A DNA stretch of 64,000 bases from Sphingobacteriaceae bacterium. Its GTDB lineage: Bacteria; Bacteroidota; Bacteroidia; B-17B0; Aurantibacillaceae. A program made the translations under genes and the position numbers. Where the stretch lies: assembly GCA_002319075.1 (NCBI GenBank), contig NVQB01000001.1, positions 62,001-126,000 of the forward strand, written 5' to 3'. The notes under the pieces are model-generated. The model had not been told where the DNA came from. It did no database searches and saw nothing but the letters and a program-made list of their open reading frames with translations. Positions 7,793 to 16,590 of the stretch are shown here, piece by piece; position 1 is the first letter of the stretch, and each line of letters opens with the position of its first letter.

Positions 7793-9492
7793 TTCTTTTT
7801 TCGGATTTTAGTTTCGGACTCTTCCAACTCTTTTTGCATATTCTCATTTGCCCTTAAAATGCTCAGTTCATCTTGTATGGACTCAAATTCATTTTGCAGC
7901 ATGGCAATATTCGATTCAAGAATCTTTCGTTTACGATCTATCTCACGGTCTTTGAGATCAAGCTCTCCCTTTTTCTTTAACTGGGACATTTTCCGATTTT
8001 GTTCAGACTTACGGCGTGCCCATCCGGTAAGAATTCCGTTCGGACCATGTTCTACTTCCAGAAGTTCAATTCCTGTTTCTGTAATAACAAATTCACGAAC
8101 CTGGTTAGAGTGCCCCATGCCACGCGATTTGATAATAAAGATTCCACGGTTTCGCTCTCCGATGCCTTCCATATCCCGCACTGTGATCCAGGTATCTACC
8201 AAAGAAGAAACTGAATTCTCAGCCAGATCAGGTTTTAAATTATCATTCTGTTTATTAAGAGAAGTAAAAAGGGCCGTTATATTGTTGAATTTCAGAAGAT
8301 CAATTAAACGTACCAGCATTGAACGTACTTCATTTTCACTTCCTACACTTATAAGATTACTAATGGGATCGAGGATCACAGTTGTTGGCTTAAATTCTTT
8401 TATAAGCTTACGTAAAGTAAGAAGATGTAATTCCAATCCGTTTAAAGAAGGACGGGAAGAGTGAATCTGTAAATTTCCCTTTTTTATATAGTGTTCGAGA
8501 TCAATACCAATAGATCTCATATTACGAATCAATTGTTGAGGAGATTCCTCGAAAGCAAAAAACAACACGCGTTCTTTCCGCTTACATTGCTCATGCGCGA
8601 AGTAAGAAGCAACCGTAGTTTTAGCAGTGCCTGCTGTTCCTGATATTAAAATATTACTGCCCCTGAAAAATCCGCCTCTGTCGAACATCGCATCCAAACC
8701 GGGAACGCCGGTAGACACGATCTCTGAAGATACCGCATTATCTAATTTTAGAGACGTTATAGGAAGTACAGAAATGCCGTCTGCATCAATTAAGAAAGGA
8801 TACTCGTTGGTTCCATGAAGCGATCCACGGTATTTTACAATTCTTAAGCGACGTGTAGACACTTGCTCAATCACTCTGTGATCGAGCATTATCACACAAT
8901 CAGAAACATATTCTTCAAGTCCCTGACGGGTCAAAGTGCCATCGCCTTGCTCGCCGGTAATAACGGCTGTAACTCCTTTTTCTTTTAACCATAAAAAAAG
9001 TCTACGGAGTTCTGCACGCAAAATCCCCTGGTTATCAAGTCCCGCAAATAGAGATTCAAGTGTGTCTAACACCACACGTTTTGCTTTAACGGTATCTATG
9101 GCGTGACCTAATCGGATAAATAATCCATCAAGATCGTATTCGCCTGCCTCATCAATTTCTGACCTTTCAACGCGGACATAATCCACTACCAGCCTTTTTT
9201 CGGATTTTAATTTTTCGAGGTCAAAGCCCAGGGATCTTACGTTTTTAGAAAGATCTTTTGACGGCTCCTCAAAAGACATGAAGACGCCAGGTTCGTTATA
9301 GTCTGTAATTCCTTTTATAAGAAACTGCATAGAAAGCAGGGTTTTTCCGCATCCGGGTCCTCCGCAAATTAAAGTGGGTCTTCCCGTAGGAAATCCACCT
9401 TCTGTTATTTCATCGAGTCCCTCCACCCCGGTGGGTGTTTTAGGAAAGACGAATTTTTCGTTTTTAGATTTTTGTGATTTTGATCTATCCAC
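7789..9492 (-). CDS. kaiC: KaiC-family double RecA-type ATPase/autokinase
   Basis: 567 aa with two tandem KaiC domains. CI (about residues 15-245) has Walker A GGPGCGKT at 44-51 and the catalytic Glu pair Glu75-Glu76 (SFEEP). CII (about 255-490) has Walker [10 protein letters not shown] at 284-292 and Glu315-Glu316 (AFEES). The positions that align with the Synechococcus autophosphorylation sites Ser431/Thr432 are Ser429-Ser430 in the motif [10 protein letters not shown]. After the CII core the protein does not have a cyanobacterial KaiA-binding tail but a charged coiled coil (about 495-567). The gene heads a tight operon with two kaiB genes, a PAS kinase and a receiver. Cytosolic hexamer by family knowledge. 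Confidence 0.95.
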   Translation of the reverse strand: MDRSKSQKSKNEKFVFPKTPTGVEGLDEITEGGFPTGRPTLICGGPGCGKTLLSMQFLIKGITDYNEPGVFMSFEEPSKDLSKNVRSLGFDLEKLKSEKRLVVDYVRVERSEIDEAGEYDLDGLFIRLGHAIDTVKAKRVVLDTLESLFAGLDNQGILRAELRRLFLWLKEKGVTAVITGEQGDGTLTRQGLEEYVSDCVIMLDHRVIEQVSTRRLRIVKYRGSLHGTNEYPFLIDADGISVLPITSLKLDNAVSSEIVSTGVPGLDAMFDRGGFFRGSNILISGTAGTAKTTVASYFAHEQCKRKERVLFFAFEESPQQLIRNMRSIGIDLEHYIKKGNLQIHSSRPSLNGLELHLLTLRKLIKEFKPTTVILDPISNLISVGSENEVRSMLVRLIDLLKFNNITALFTSLNKQNDNLKPDLAENSVSSLVDTWITVRDMEGIGERNRGIFIIKSRGMGHSNQVREFVITETGIELLEVEHGPNGILTGWARRKSEQNRKMSQLKKKGELDLKDREIDRKRKILESNIAMLQNEFESIQDELSILRANENMQKELEESETKIRKKK

Positions 9493-9727
9493 CTTTTTAA
9501 TTTTTTTAATTGTTGTTTAATCAGAACAAAAATTATCTAAAGAGTAATTATAATAATCGTACCGAATTTATTACATGGAGCAAGATTAACTGCTTAGCCC
9601 CGCCAACAAAGAAAAGTATTTAAACTTTACAGGCAGAGTTTGCTTTATAAGGGTTTTCCCTTGTTGAGAAATTTCCACACTTGAAAAAGTGTAGAACAGT
9701 TTGTGGACGAAAATCAACAAAAAAAAT
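9493..9727. other. Intergenic region carrying the kaiC promoter
   Basis: About 235 bases between the 3' end of the lipoprotein gene and the kaiC start, both on the minus strand. It is AT-rich next to kaiC and contains a small inverted repeat (ACACTT/AAGTGT) near 9675-9692. I could not find an exact TAnnTTTG element in the first 100 bases upstream of kaiC; a near match with one extra base lies around 9525-9535. No open frame or known RNA is visible. Confidence 0.3.
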
Positions 9728-10225
9728 CTATTTTTTTCTGATTATTTTTCTTTGCACGCCATAATAGTTGTCATCGGCGGTACCATCGTTATCGCAATCC
9801 TCCACACCGAAGAACTCGGTAATATTGTCTTTAATAACTATTTTGTATTTATAAACCGGACCGGGTTGTGGGAATGTATCACGTAAAACAATAGTGTCGC
9901 CTAAAATAGTCCAGGTACCAAAGGGGTTAAAAATTATACTGTCATTCAAATTGCGGTGCTCCGCCATAAAAGTGCCATCACCAAAATAAACGGTTTTAAC
10001 GGGACGAATATTCATTTCCTTTTCCCAATTACTTTCATCCACCTCAAAAACTCTTGTCGAGTCGCGGTTACTAAAGGTATTCATAGTAATTTTCAGAGAG
10101 GTAGAATTCCATTCGCCAATTAATTTTTTCTCCAAAGCCTTGTTCTCAGGCATTTTATAGTCATCGCAGGACACTAAAAGAAATAAAGGAAAAATTAAAA
10201 GTCTGAAAGCCGGTTTTAAATTCAT
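9728..10225 (-). CDS. Lipoprotein of unknown function
   Basis: 165 aa from the ATG at 10225 (a GTG six codons upstream is less likely). The signal peptide ends in a lipobox at Cys20 (LVSCDD). The mature part contains LEKKLIGEWNSTSLKI, GTWTILGDTIVLRDTF and a C-terminal basic end, the pattern of lipocalin-like small lipoproteins of Bacteroidota that have a GxW start and a beta-rich core. No catalytic motif is visible. It is monocistronic; its 3' end faces kaiC. Confidence 0.7.
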   Translation of the reverse strand: MNLKPAFRLLIFPLFLLVSCDDYKMPENKALEKKLIGEWNSTSLKITMNTFSNRDSTRVFEVDESNWEKEMNIRPVKTVYFGDGTFMAEHRNLNDSIIFNPFGTWTILGDTIVLRDTFPQPGPVYKYKIVIKDNITEFFGVEDCDNDGTADDNYYGVQRKIIRKK

Positions 10226-10288
10226 AATAGTAATTTGGTTCACGAAGATAAAAAATTCAGACGATAAGGAAAGCGCTTATTTCAGAAC

Positions 10289-10720
10289 TTATTGCTCTAC
10301 CTCTTTTTTGAGGCCCCTGAGAATTTTTTCCCATCCTTTAACCGAACGCTTATAACGGTTCTCAGCACGATCACCGTTGCCTGCATTGTCGCTAACGGTT
10401 ACCGTAGTTATTCCTTTGTTAGAAGTCAAAACATCGGTTACTACACACTTTCCGGCGGAAGCATCCGAACTGGATCCATTCTTTAATTCATAGTGTAAGA
10501 GTATGTTCGGTTCGCTACTCAAAATTTTGCCCTTCTTCTCAAATATAACAATGAAAAAAACATTCGCCCCTTAATAGTTATGTCGCTGCCAACCTTCCAA
10601 TCAGAAAAAACTTTAGCGTTAAAAAATAGTTTTTTGTCCTGTCGCGATTGGTGAGGCATCCCAAACCTCCTGCGGTTTTGCTTTAATGCTGATACTTTTT
10701 CTTACAATGCATTCTTTCAT
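10289..10720 (-). pseudogene. Frameshifted AHSA1/SRPBCC-domain gene (three 1-base contractions)
   Basis: The ATG at 10720 begins MKECIVRKSISIKAKPQEVW, the normal start of an AHSA1-like SRPBCC protein. The frame is lost and regained: the next piece reads LTNRDRTKNY in a second frame, then FFNAKVFSDWKVGSDITIKG in a third, and the end (GKILSSEPNILLHYELKNG through YKRSVKGWEKILRGLKKEVE) is back in the frame of the ATG. Total length, 143 codon equivalents, is normal for the family. Three missing single bases, one in a C-run near 10660 and two in T-runs near 10623 and 10558, explain everything. It is either a young pseudogene or an intact gene with homopolymer errors in the assembly. Confidence 0.8.
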
Positions 10721-10945
10721 ATTGGAATTTCTGATAACGTAAACTGGCATTTCCCTGACTCTTATTAAAGCCGGCGCGCTTGTACCAGGTAGTGAATAAA
10801 ATTACGTTGCCGGGGTAATTCCTGTTACCTGGCAGTAAACAAAACAAATGGCACCCGGGCTTAAAAACTGGGGAATTTCTCTGGCACGTGAATTGAGTTT
10901 ACATGCTGACAAATAAACTACAAAACCCAACAAAAGATAACAGGT
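10721..10945. other. Intergenic region with a nested inverted repeat
   Basis: No gene is visible between the divergent AHSA1 remnant and the small ORF at 10946. CCAGGTA at 10785-10791 can pair with TACCTGG at 10826-10832, and inside it AATTAC pairs with GTAATT, giving a two-tier stem. It could be a structured RNA leader or terminator remnant; there is no T-run. Confidence 0.3.
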
Positions 10946-11218
10946 ATGAAAGCATCTATATTTACTTCAGAATTCTCCATATATAAAATAAACAAGGAAG
11001 AAAACCTTTACATCGCTATCCCACAAGCTTTTGCGCGCATAGTGAGACAGTATGTGTTAGAATACCATAACTTATTATCTGTTCCATCTGACAAAAAAGT
11101 AAAGGGCATTCTATTTAAGGATTTGAACACTTACAATACGAATGTAGAAACCAGTCAACGTGTAATGGATGTATCCATTAACCAGTTAACTTTTGACAAC
11201 TCTGACATGTTCTGTTAG
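10946..11218 (+). CDS. Small protein of unknown function
   Basis: 90 aa. It starts at an ATG and ends one base before the convergent aldehyde dehydrogenase stop. No signal peptide and no membrane segment. I recognise no family; the composition (many Asn, Lys, Ile, Val) resembles ordinary coding sequence of the organism, and the frame is free of rare features. Residues 20-60 (LYIAIPQAFARIVRQYVLEY) look like a strand followed by an amphipathic helix. Whether it is expressed is not certain. Confidence 0.5.
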   Translation: MKASIFTSEFSIYKINKEENLYIAIPQAFARIVRQYVLEYHNLLSVPSDKKVKGILFKDLNTYNTNVETSQRVMDVSINQLTFDNSDMFC

Positions 11219-11219
11219 A

Positions 11220-12617
11220 CTACATCATTTTTTTCAACCATTTAAGCCAGCCTGTCTTCTTCTCGTAGGGAGGGTAGATCATTTTTGTAATGCCAAATTT
11301 TGATTGAAACATCACAGCCCTTTCATGTGAAAAGTTTTTAAAGCCGTAAATACCGTGAGAACTACCCATACCACTGCTATTCACACCACCAAAGGGAATA
11401 TTAGGATTTCCTATATGCACTAGAACATCATTTATACAACTTCCACCCGAACTGGTTTCCTGAAGAACCTGGTGAATGTTCTTATCAGATACAGAAAACA
11501 TATATAAGGCCAGAGGCTTGCTTTTATGATTGATCAGGCTTATTGCATCTTCCAGTTTGTTGAACGTAAGCACCGGTAGAAGCGGCCCGAAAATTTCCTC
11601 TCTCATTATTGGATTTTCCAGCGCAACCTGGGTTAGAAGCGTTGGTAAAATTGTAAGCGTAGGTTCTTCATTTTCTCCGCCCCAGGCTAATACAGCTCCT
11701 CCTTCCACTGAGTCTTTTATCAGTTTTGTGAGACGTGAGAATTGTTTCTGGTTGATTATTTTCCCATAAACTTCCTTATTAATTTTGCCATCTTTAAAAA
11801 ATAACTTTTTACAAGAAGCCTTGTATTCCTCTACAAATAAGGCTGCCAGCTTTTCATGCACTAAAACATAATCAGGTGCTATACAAGTTTGACCGGCATT
11901 GACCAATTTGCCCCAGGCAATTTTTTCAGCAGCCTTTTTAAGATCTGCACTTGAATCAATAATTGCCGGAGACTTTCCACCTAATTCCAGGGTAACAGAA
12001 GTCAGATTCTTTGCCGCCGCTTCCATTACTATTTTTCCTATAGCGGTGCTTCCTGTGAAAAAAATATGGTCGAAAGGAAGCGTGAGAAGATCCTTAGAAA
12101 GCTCAGCTCCGCCTTCAAAACAGGCAATTTCGCTGGAAGGAAAAAGAGAAGCTATCATTTTGGTTATAACTCCTGATGTTGCAGGACTCAATTCAGAGGG
12201 TTTCAGCATACTGCAATTTCCAGCAGCAATAGCGGAGATCAAAGGACTCATTACTAACTGGAAAGGATAATTCCAGGGGGCAATGATCAAACAAGTACCT
12301 TTTGGTTCGTAGTAAATTTTACTTTTCGTGAAAAAATTTGTGAAGTTCGCTGAAGCGGATTTAGGCTTCATCCAACTGCTTAAATGCTGAATGGCATGAT
12401 CTATTTCCGCATAGGTGAAAAATAATTCGGTAACGGCAGTTTCAAATCTGCATTTCCGCAGATCAGTCTGCATGGCGGCGTACAGCTGCTCTTCATAACT
12501 TTCAATTCCTTTCTTAAGAATTTTTAGTTTTGTTATGCGCTGCTCTGCGGTTGTTTTGCGTAACTCCAGTTTGTTTTTTTGTTGTGAATCGAAAACGTTT
12601 TTGATCTGCTGTTCCAT
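11220..12617 (-). CDS. Aldehyde dehydrogenase, class 3 (ALDH3) type
   Basis: 465 aa, typical of the membrane-associated or fatty-aldehyde ALDH3 branch, which is shorter than other ALDHs. Visible motifs are APWNYPFQL near 115, FFTGSTAIGK near 190 for NAD binding, the general base Glu211 in LELGGKSP and the nucleophile Cys245 in GQTCIAPDY. It oxidises aliphatic aldehydes to acids with NAD(P)+. The basic, Trp/Lys-rich C terminus (KKTGWLKWLKKMM) is a plausible peripheral membrane anchor. It is the only gene of its transcript; the sensor kinase gene ends on the same strand 47 bases upstream. Confidence 0.93.
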   Translation of the reverse strand: MEQQIKNVFDSQQKNKLELRKTTAEQRITKLKILKKGIESYEEQLYAAMQTDLRKCRFETAVTELFFTYAEIDHAIQHLSSWMKPKSASANFTNFFTKSKIYYEPKGTCLIIAPWNYPFQLVMSPLISAIAAGNCSMLKPSELSPATSGVITKMIASLFPSSEIACFEGGAELSKDLLTLPFDHIFFTGSTAIGKIVMEAAAKNLTSVTLELGGKSPAIIDSSADLKKAAEKIAWGKLVNAGQTCIAPDYVLVHEKLAALFVEEYKASCKKLFFKDGKINKEVYGKIINQKQFSRLTKLIKDSVEGGAVLAWGGENEEPTLTILPTLLTQVALENPIMREEIFGPLLPVLTFNKLEDAISLINHKSKPLALYMFSVSDKNIHQVLQETSSGGSCINDVLVHIGNPNIPFGGVNSSGMGSSHGIYGFKNFSHERAVMFQSKFGITKMIYPPYEKKTGWLKWLKKMM

Positions 12618-12664
12618 ACTTAAAGGTAAGCAAATTGTATACCCCTATTCTAACTTTTAAAAAA

Positions 12665-13738
12665 TTACAATGGAATCTCCACCGTAACCGTTGTACCTTT
12701 TGTTGGGCAAGAATCAAAAAAAACGACGCCCTTTAAAAATTCTACCCGCGACTCAATACCTTTCAGGGCATTACTTTTGTTACTTTTCATGAGTTGCTTT
12801 ACGTCAAAGCCAATTCCGTTATCCTCCACCAAAATACTCAATTCCCTTTCATGACGAATAATTTGAACGGTAATGACACTCGCCTCCGCATGCCGCAGTG
12901 CATTTGTGATCAACTCCACAACAACGCGATATAAAACCGATTCACTCACAGGTTTTTTCCGTTCAAAACTACCATAACTTTCAAAATGAATCTTTGTTTT
13001 TTCTGAACTAAGCCGCGAAGTGTAAGATTTTAATGCTTCAACCAGGCCGGCTTTTACCAGAACATTCGGCAGCATCTTTTGCGTAACATTCCTGACTTCT
13101 TTCACCGAATCATCAAGTATATCTACAGCATTCTGCAACATCCGTTTATCTGAACCGTTTTCGGTTTTCAAAATGGTTTGAAGAGCAGAAATATGTATGC
13201 GCGCAGCCGAAATTTGCTGTCCAATACCCTCATTTAATTCACGAACAAGCTCAACACGTTCCTTTTCTTCAGCTTCTATTATAGACCTTGAACGACTATC
13301 CTGCTCTTCCAGTAAATTTCTGAATACAGCGTTAAGCCTTTTTTGTCGCATTCGTAAAAAAAGCAAAAGCAGTATACCCGCCGAGGCAATAACTAAGAGT
13401 GAGAAACTGATTTGCTGAAGTCGTTTTCCTGAAGAGATAGAAGAGTCTGTTTTGTTAGCGTTCTTTTGATCTGTTTTTAAGCTTTGTTCCATATTACTTT
13501 TATTACTCAGTAAGCTATCGCTGGCATTCTGATAAAGCAGTGAATAAGTATATGCTTTCTTGTAATCTTTTTCTGTTTCGTAGTAACTGCTGAATTGCCG
13601 GTAAAGATTTTTGAGTTTTTCATAATTCGCCTCCGATTTTGCGAGCTTTAGATGTTGAGCAAGTGAATCAACAAGAGCTTCCTTTGCAGGAAGATCCAAA
13701 CAATAAAAAAGTAGAACAGAGAAAAACAGTTTCTTCAT
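12665..13738 (-). CDS. NarL-type sensor kinase homologue lacking the phosphoacceptor histidine
   Basis: 357 aa from the ATG at 13738, which gives a good signal peptide (MKKLFFSVLLFYCLDLPA). A periplasmic helical segment (25-100) is followed by one membrane helix (about 110-130), a HisKA_3-like dimerisation helix and a HATPase_c domain with NALRHAEASV and VEDNGIGFDV. The H box that normally reads ELHD reads ELNEG, with Asn169 in place of the phosphorylated His. The ATPase lobe looks intact. The LuxR response regulator with intact Asp73 is the next gene upstream on the same strand (162-base gap). It may be a phosphatase or a signalling partner in a heterodimer rather than a kinase. Confidence 0.88.
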   Translation of the reverse strand: MKKLFFSVLLFYCLDLPAKEALVDSLAQHLKLAKSEANYEKLKNLYRQFSSYYETEKDYKKAYTYSLLYQNASDSLLSNKSNMEQSLKTDQKNANKTDSSISSGKRLQQISFSLLVIASAGILLLLFLRMRQKRLNAVFRNLLEEQDSRSRSIIEAEEKERVELVRELNEGIGQQISAARIHISALQTILKTENGSDKRMLQNAVDILDDSVKEVRNVTQKMLPNVLVKAGLVEALKSYTSRLSSEKTKIHFESYGSFERKKPVSESVLYRVVVELITNALRHAEASVITVQIIRHERELSILVEDNGIGFDVKQLMKSNKSNALKGIESRVEFLKGVVFFDSCPTKGTTVTVEIPL

Positions 13739-13900
13739 GCGTTTGTGTGGAATGTGTGGTGGGTGAGTCTCGGCTTCCACACGAGACTTAAACTTATTTT
13801 AAGGTCTGATGTGAAAATTTAAAATTAAGATGAGAATTTGCCGGATAAAATACCGGGCAAAAGGTAATTTTTTATCCGTACTGGTACGGACAATCTGAAC

Positions 13901-14590
13901 TTAGATCAGGTTGTGGCCAATGGCAAATTTTACAAGCCCTGCCACGCTCTTGGTATTTGTTTTTCTGAAAATATTTTTCCGGTGTGTTTCTACCGTACGT
14001 TCGCTTATAAATAACTTATCCCCGATCTGCGCATTACTATATTCCTCTGCGATAAGCTTTACAATTTCAAGTTCTCTGTTGGTAAGGTTTACAAGCTCTT
14101 TCGAATCGATTTTAGGTTGAGAAAAAGCCTTCATCATTTCCGCAGTTACTTCTTCACTAAAAAACTGATGTCCCTGAGAAATTTTTGTAAGTGCCGCTAT
14201 AAGTTCTTCCATGCCGGTATTTTTAAGTACGTAACCGTTGATGCCGGCTACCAGCATTTCTGAAATAGTTTCCCGGTCGCTATACATAGAAAGGGCGAGA
14301 ATCTTAAGATCTGGCATTGAAACTCTCATTTTACGGGCCAGCTCGATGCCTGACATTTCCTTCATACTGATATCCGTTATAAGGATATCCGCTTTCTTTT
14401 CAGGAATAGCTTCGATGGCTTTCAGTGGGTTTGTTTGTTCACCTACAACCTCAAAGGCATTAGAAATAGCCAGCAATGATTTTATGCCGTCGATCATGAT
14501 CTGGTGATCATCTACTATATAAATCCTTTTCTTATCTACAGACACTGCTCGCTGATTGCTTTCCAGTGTAAAAGTAAAATTTTTAAGCAT
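13901..14590 (-). CDS. NarL/FixJ-family response regulator
   Basis: 229 aa. The N-terminal 18 residues may be excess; the receiver starts near residue 20 with KRIYIVDDHQ. Asp27, Asp28 and the phosphoacceptor Asp73 (LITDISM) are intact, as is the switch Lys in GYVLKNTG. The LuxR-type helix-turn-helix covers residues 165-229 (LTNRELEIVKLIAEEY, ISERTVETHRKNIFRK). It lies upstream of the His-less kinase homologue and is likely controlled through it. Binding targets are unknown. Confidence 0.92.
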   Translation of the reverse strand: MLKNFTFTLESNQRAVSVDKKRIYIVDDHQIMIDGIKSLLAISNAFEVVGEQTNPLKAIEAIPEKKADILITDISMKEMSGIELARKMRVSMPDLKILALSMYSDRETISEMLVAGINGYVLKNTGMEELIAALTKISQGHQFFSEEVTAEMMKAFSQPKIDSKELVNLTNRELEIVKLIAEEYSNAQIGDKLFISERTVETHRKNIFRKTNTKSVAGLVKFAIGHNLI

Positions 14591-14771
14591 ACTTCAAAAA
14601 AAATATACCCACCAGTACGGATATATTTTTACCCTGCATTGGGTATTTAGCAAAAGCCAGTAAACACGCACCTTTGACATCACACACACCTGCCATTTTA
14701 CAGAAAACCAGACACCTTAAATATTTGTAATCAGAACAGGTAAAACCATGATAATATCTAAACACTACAGT

Positions 14772-15497
14772 ATGAAAAAAACAATTATCACTTTGTCACT
14801 CCTGCTTGCCGTGACATTAAGCCGGGCGCAGAGCCTAGGAATGAGCTGCCAGTATTTTCCAGGATTACAGGTAGGTTACGTAAAAGTTAAGGTAACTAAC
14901 AATGCGCAGTTTCAAAAGTACACCTTTGCTGCTGCGGTGCCACTCTTACTGGTTGATAAGCTGGCAAATCACTGGTACACTAATATTGATTTCAGTGCTT
15001 TTTATTATAGCGCTACACAAACCAATAAAGCCAATGATAACCGTGTAAAAATTTCAAAAGCCGAGGGTGGCCTGGTAGCCGGACGTTTAGGTTATGCTTT
15101 CGGTGAAGGAGATAAGGGACGTTTCGGTTTTTTTGGAGCGGGCGGACTCTCTACCTCTAACCTGGATTCGATTAACAGACCTTTCAAACAACGGTCTTAC
15201 TACAACTTTGGTGGCGGTTTAATTGCCCTGAGAAAATTTGGAAAATTCCGTGTCATGGCAAAAGTAGGTTACGAACTCTACAAAATGAAAAATTACATTA
15301 CCAAGGGTCACGGAACTTATTTTGAAGGAACAATCGGCTATTCGTTCTATCAAAAATACGGTATATCTGTTATGCCTTGTTTCTACAGTAAAAAAATGGA
15401 TTACATGCCAAAGACAATGGATGGCGTAACCGGCGGTCCTGCAAACGCTAAAGTAAAATCATTTGTACTCAGAATTGGTTTAACAAGATTTTTCTAA
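14772..15497 (+). CDS. Predicted outer-membrane beta-barrel protein
   Basis: 241 aa from the ATG at 14772, which gives a clear Sec signal peptide ending at SRAQ. The mature part alternates short hydrophobic and polar stretches and ends with LRIGLTRFF, an aromatic C terminus typical of outer-membrane barrels. No specific family was recognised; it resembles the outer membrane beta-barrel domain proteins of Bacteroidota. It is followed after 19 bases by a second predicted outer-membrane protein and is probably co-transcribed with it. Confidence 0.7.
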   Translation: MKKTIITLSLLLAVTLSRAQSLGMSCQYFPGLQVGYVKVKVTNNAQFQKYTFAAAVPLLLVDKLANHWYTNIDFSAFYYSATQTNKANDNRVKISKAEGGLVAGRLGYAFGEGDKGRFGFFGAGGLSTSNLDSINRPFKQRSYYNFGGGLIALRKFGKFRVMAKVGYELYKMKNYITKGHGTYFEGTIGYSFYQKYGISVMPCFYSKKMDYMPKTMDGVTGGPANAKVKSFVLRIGLTRFF

Positions 15498-15516
15498 CAC
15501 TAAAACAAAAGAAGAC

Positions 15517-16521
15517 ATGAAAAAAATATACACTTATATACTAGCTCTGGTAGCATTAAACGCCACTTTGAGTAAAGCACAATCTCTTTCTTATGATTAT
15601 GTGAGAAACAATCCATTTGATATTAAAAATCTTACTTTCTCTATAGATCCATTTTTTGTAGATGTAAATGGACATAACGGTTATTCATTTGGCTGGGGAG
15701 CAAGAGCTGAAGGCATGTTTGGAAAACGTTTGCTGTTAAATTATGATGTAAGAACAGGATTTGGAACCAACCATTACCGCAAATCAAACGATAACACGCG
15801 CAATTATTTTGCCATGGAAGGCGGTATTGGCCTCATTCTTTCAAATAAGATGAAAAGTAAAAATCTTCGTATCGTGCTAAGTGAATCTACTTCTGGAAAT
15901 GTAAAAACCACCACAACGGTTCGTGGCGGTGTTCCTGCAAAGACACGATTAATTATAGCATTACGCGGCGGATTTGCTCAGTATACAAACACTTTAGATT
16001 ATAAAAATTTAAATGACAGTATCCTGACTTTTAATGGCACGCCCTACAAAACTGCTCAAACCAACGGTATGTTTACTGACAGTTCCGACATACAGAGAAT
16101 TAAACCTATTGATCAATATGGCGGGATTGCGATGATGACTTTATATGGCGGTTTTCAATTTCGCAGAATATGGGATCTGGTGGTAGATGTGAGTGGATAT
16201 GGACAACGCAGCAATGTACGTTTCTCTGACTTTTACATAGATGTGATGTTTGCCCCGGTTATAGGAATTAAAAATTTCGAAAACACCGATGGTAGAAAAT
16301 ACGATGTAAAATATGATGCCAAGAGTCACTTTGGTTACCGTTTAGGATGGTATTTCCGTAAACCAAAAGATCAGGGCTTCAGTTTCAAATTTGAATTAGG
16401 AAGTAAACCAGGCTTTAAAGCAGAAAAAGATAAGTATGTAAATCCAAAAAATCTTTATGGAATGTTAACTTTTGGTTTATACATACCATTAAAAGTAAAA
16501 CCGTTTTACGAGGGCGAGTAA
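15517..16521 (+). CDS. Predicted outer-membrane protein of unknown function
   Basis: 334 aa with a signal peptide (MKKIYTYILALVALNATLSKAQ). The mature protein is rich in Tyr, Phe and Gly with alternating strands such as FGWGARAEGMFGKRLLLNYDV and FGYRLGWYFRKP, and ends in a strand-like GLYIPLKVKPF. This is consistent with a beta-barrel. I recognise no family. It ends 31 bases before a strong terminator. Confidence 0.65.
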   Translation: MKKIYTYILALVALNATLSKAQSLSYDYVRNNPFDIKNLTFSIDPFFVDVNGHNGYSFGWGARAEGMFGKRLLLNYDVRTGFGTNHYRKSNDNTRNYFAMEGGIGLILSNKMKSKNLRIVLSESTSGNVKTTTTVRGGVPAKTRLIIALRGGFAQYTNTLDYKNLNDSILTFNGTPYKTAQTNGMFTDSSDIQRIKPIDQYGGIAMMTLYGGFQFRRIWDLVVDVSGYGQRSNVRFSDFYIDVMFAPVIGIKNFENTDGRKYDVKYDAKSHFGYRLGWYFRKPKDQGFSFKFELGSKPGFKAEKDKYVNPKNLYGMLTFGLYIPLKVKPFYEGE

Positions 16522-16552
16522 ATCAGACAATTTTTTTATCCACTAAAAGCAG

Positions 16553-16590
16553 GAAGGCCGTGTCAGCAATGATGCGGCCTTCTTAGTTTT
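16553..16590. terminator. Bidirectional Rho-independent terminator
   Basis: GAAGGCCG at 16553-16560 pairs with CGGCCTTC at 16575-16582 with a 14-base loop, followed by TTAGTTTT. It separates the plus-strand outer-membrane gene from the convergent helicase gene and can serve both. Confidence 0.85.

Noticed and set aside
7859-8464. 201-codon open frame on the plus strand opposite kaiC
   Set aside because: It is the antisense shadow of kaiC: Ser/Arg-rich composition, no start context and no family resemblance, whereas the minus strand has both KaiC domains with complete motifs.
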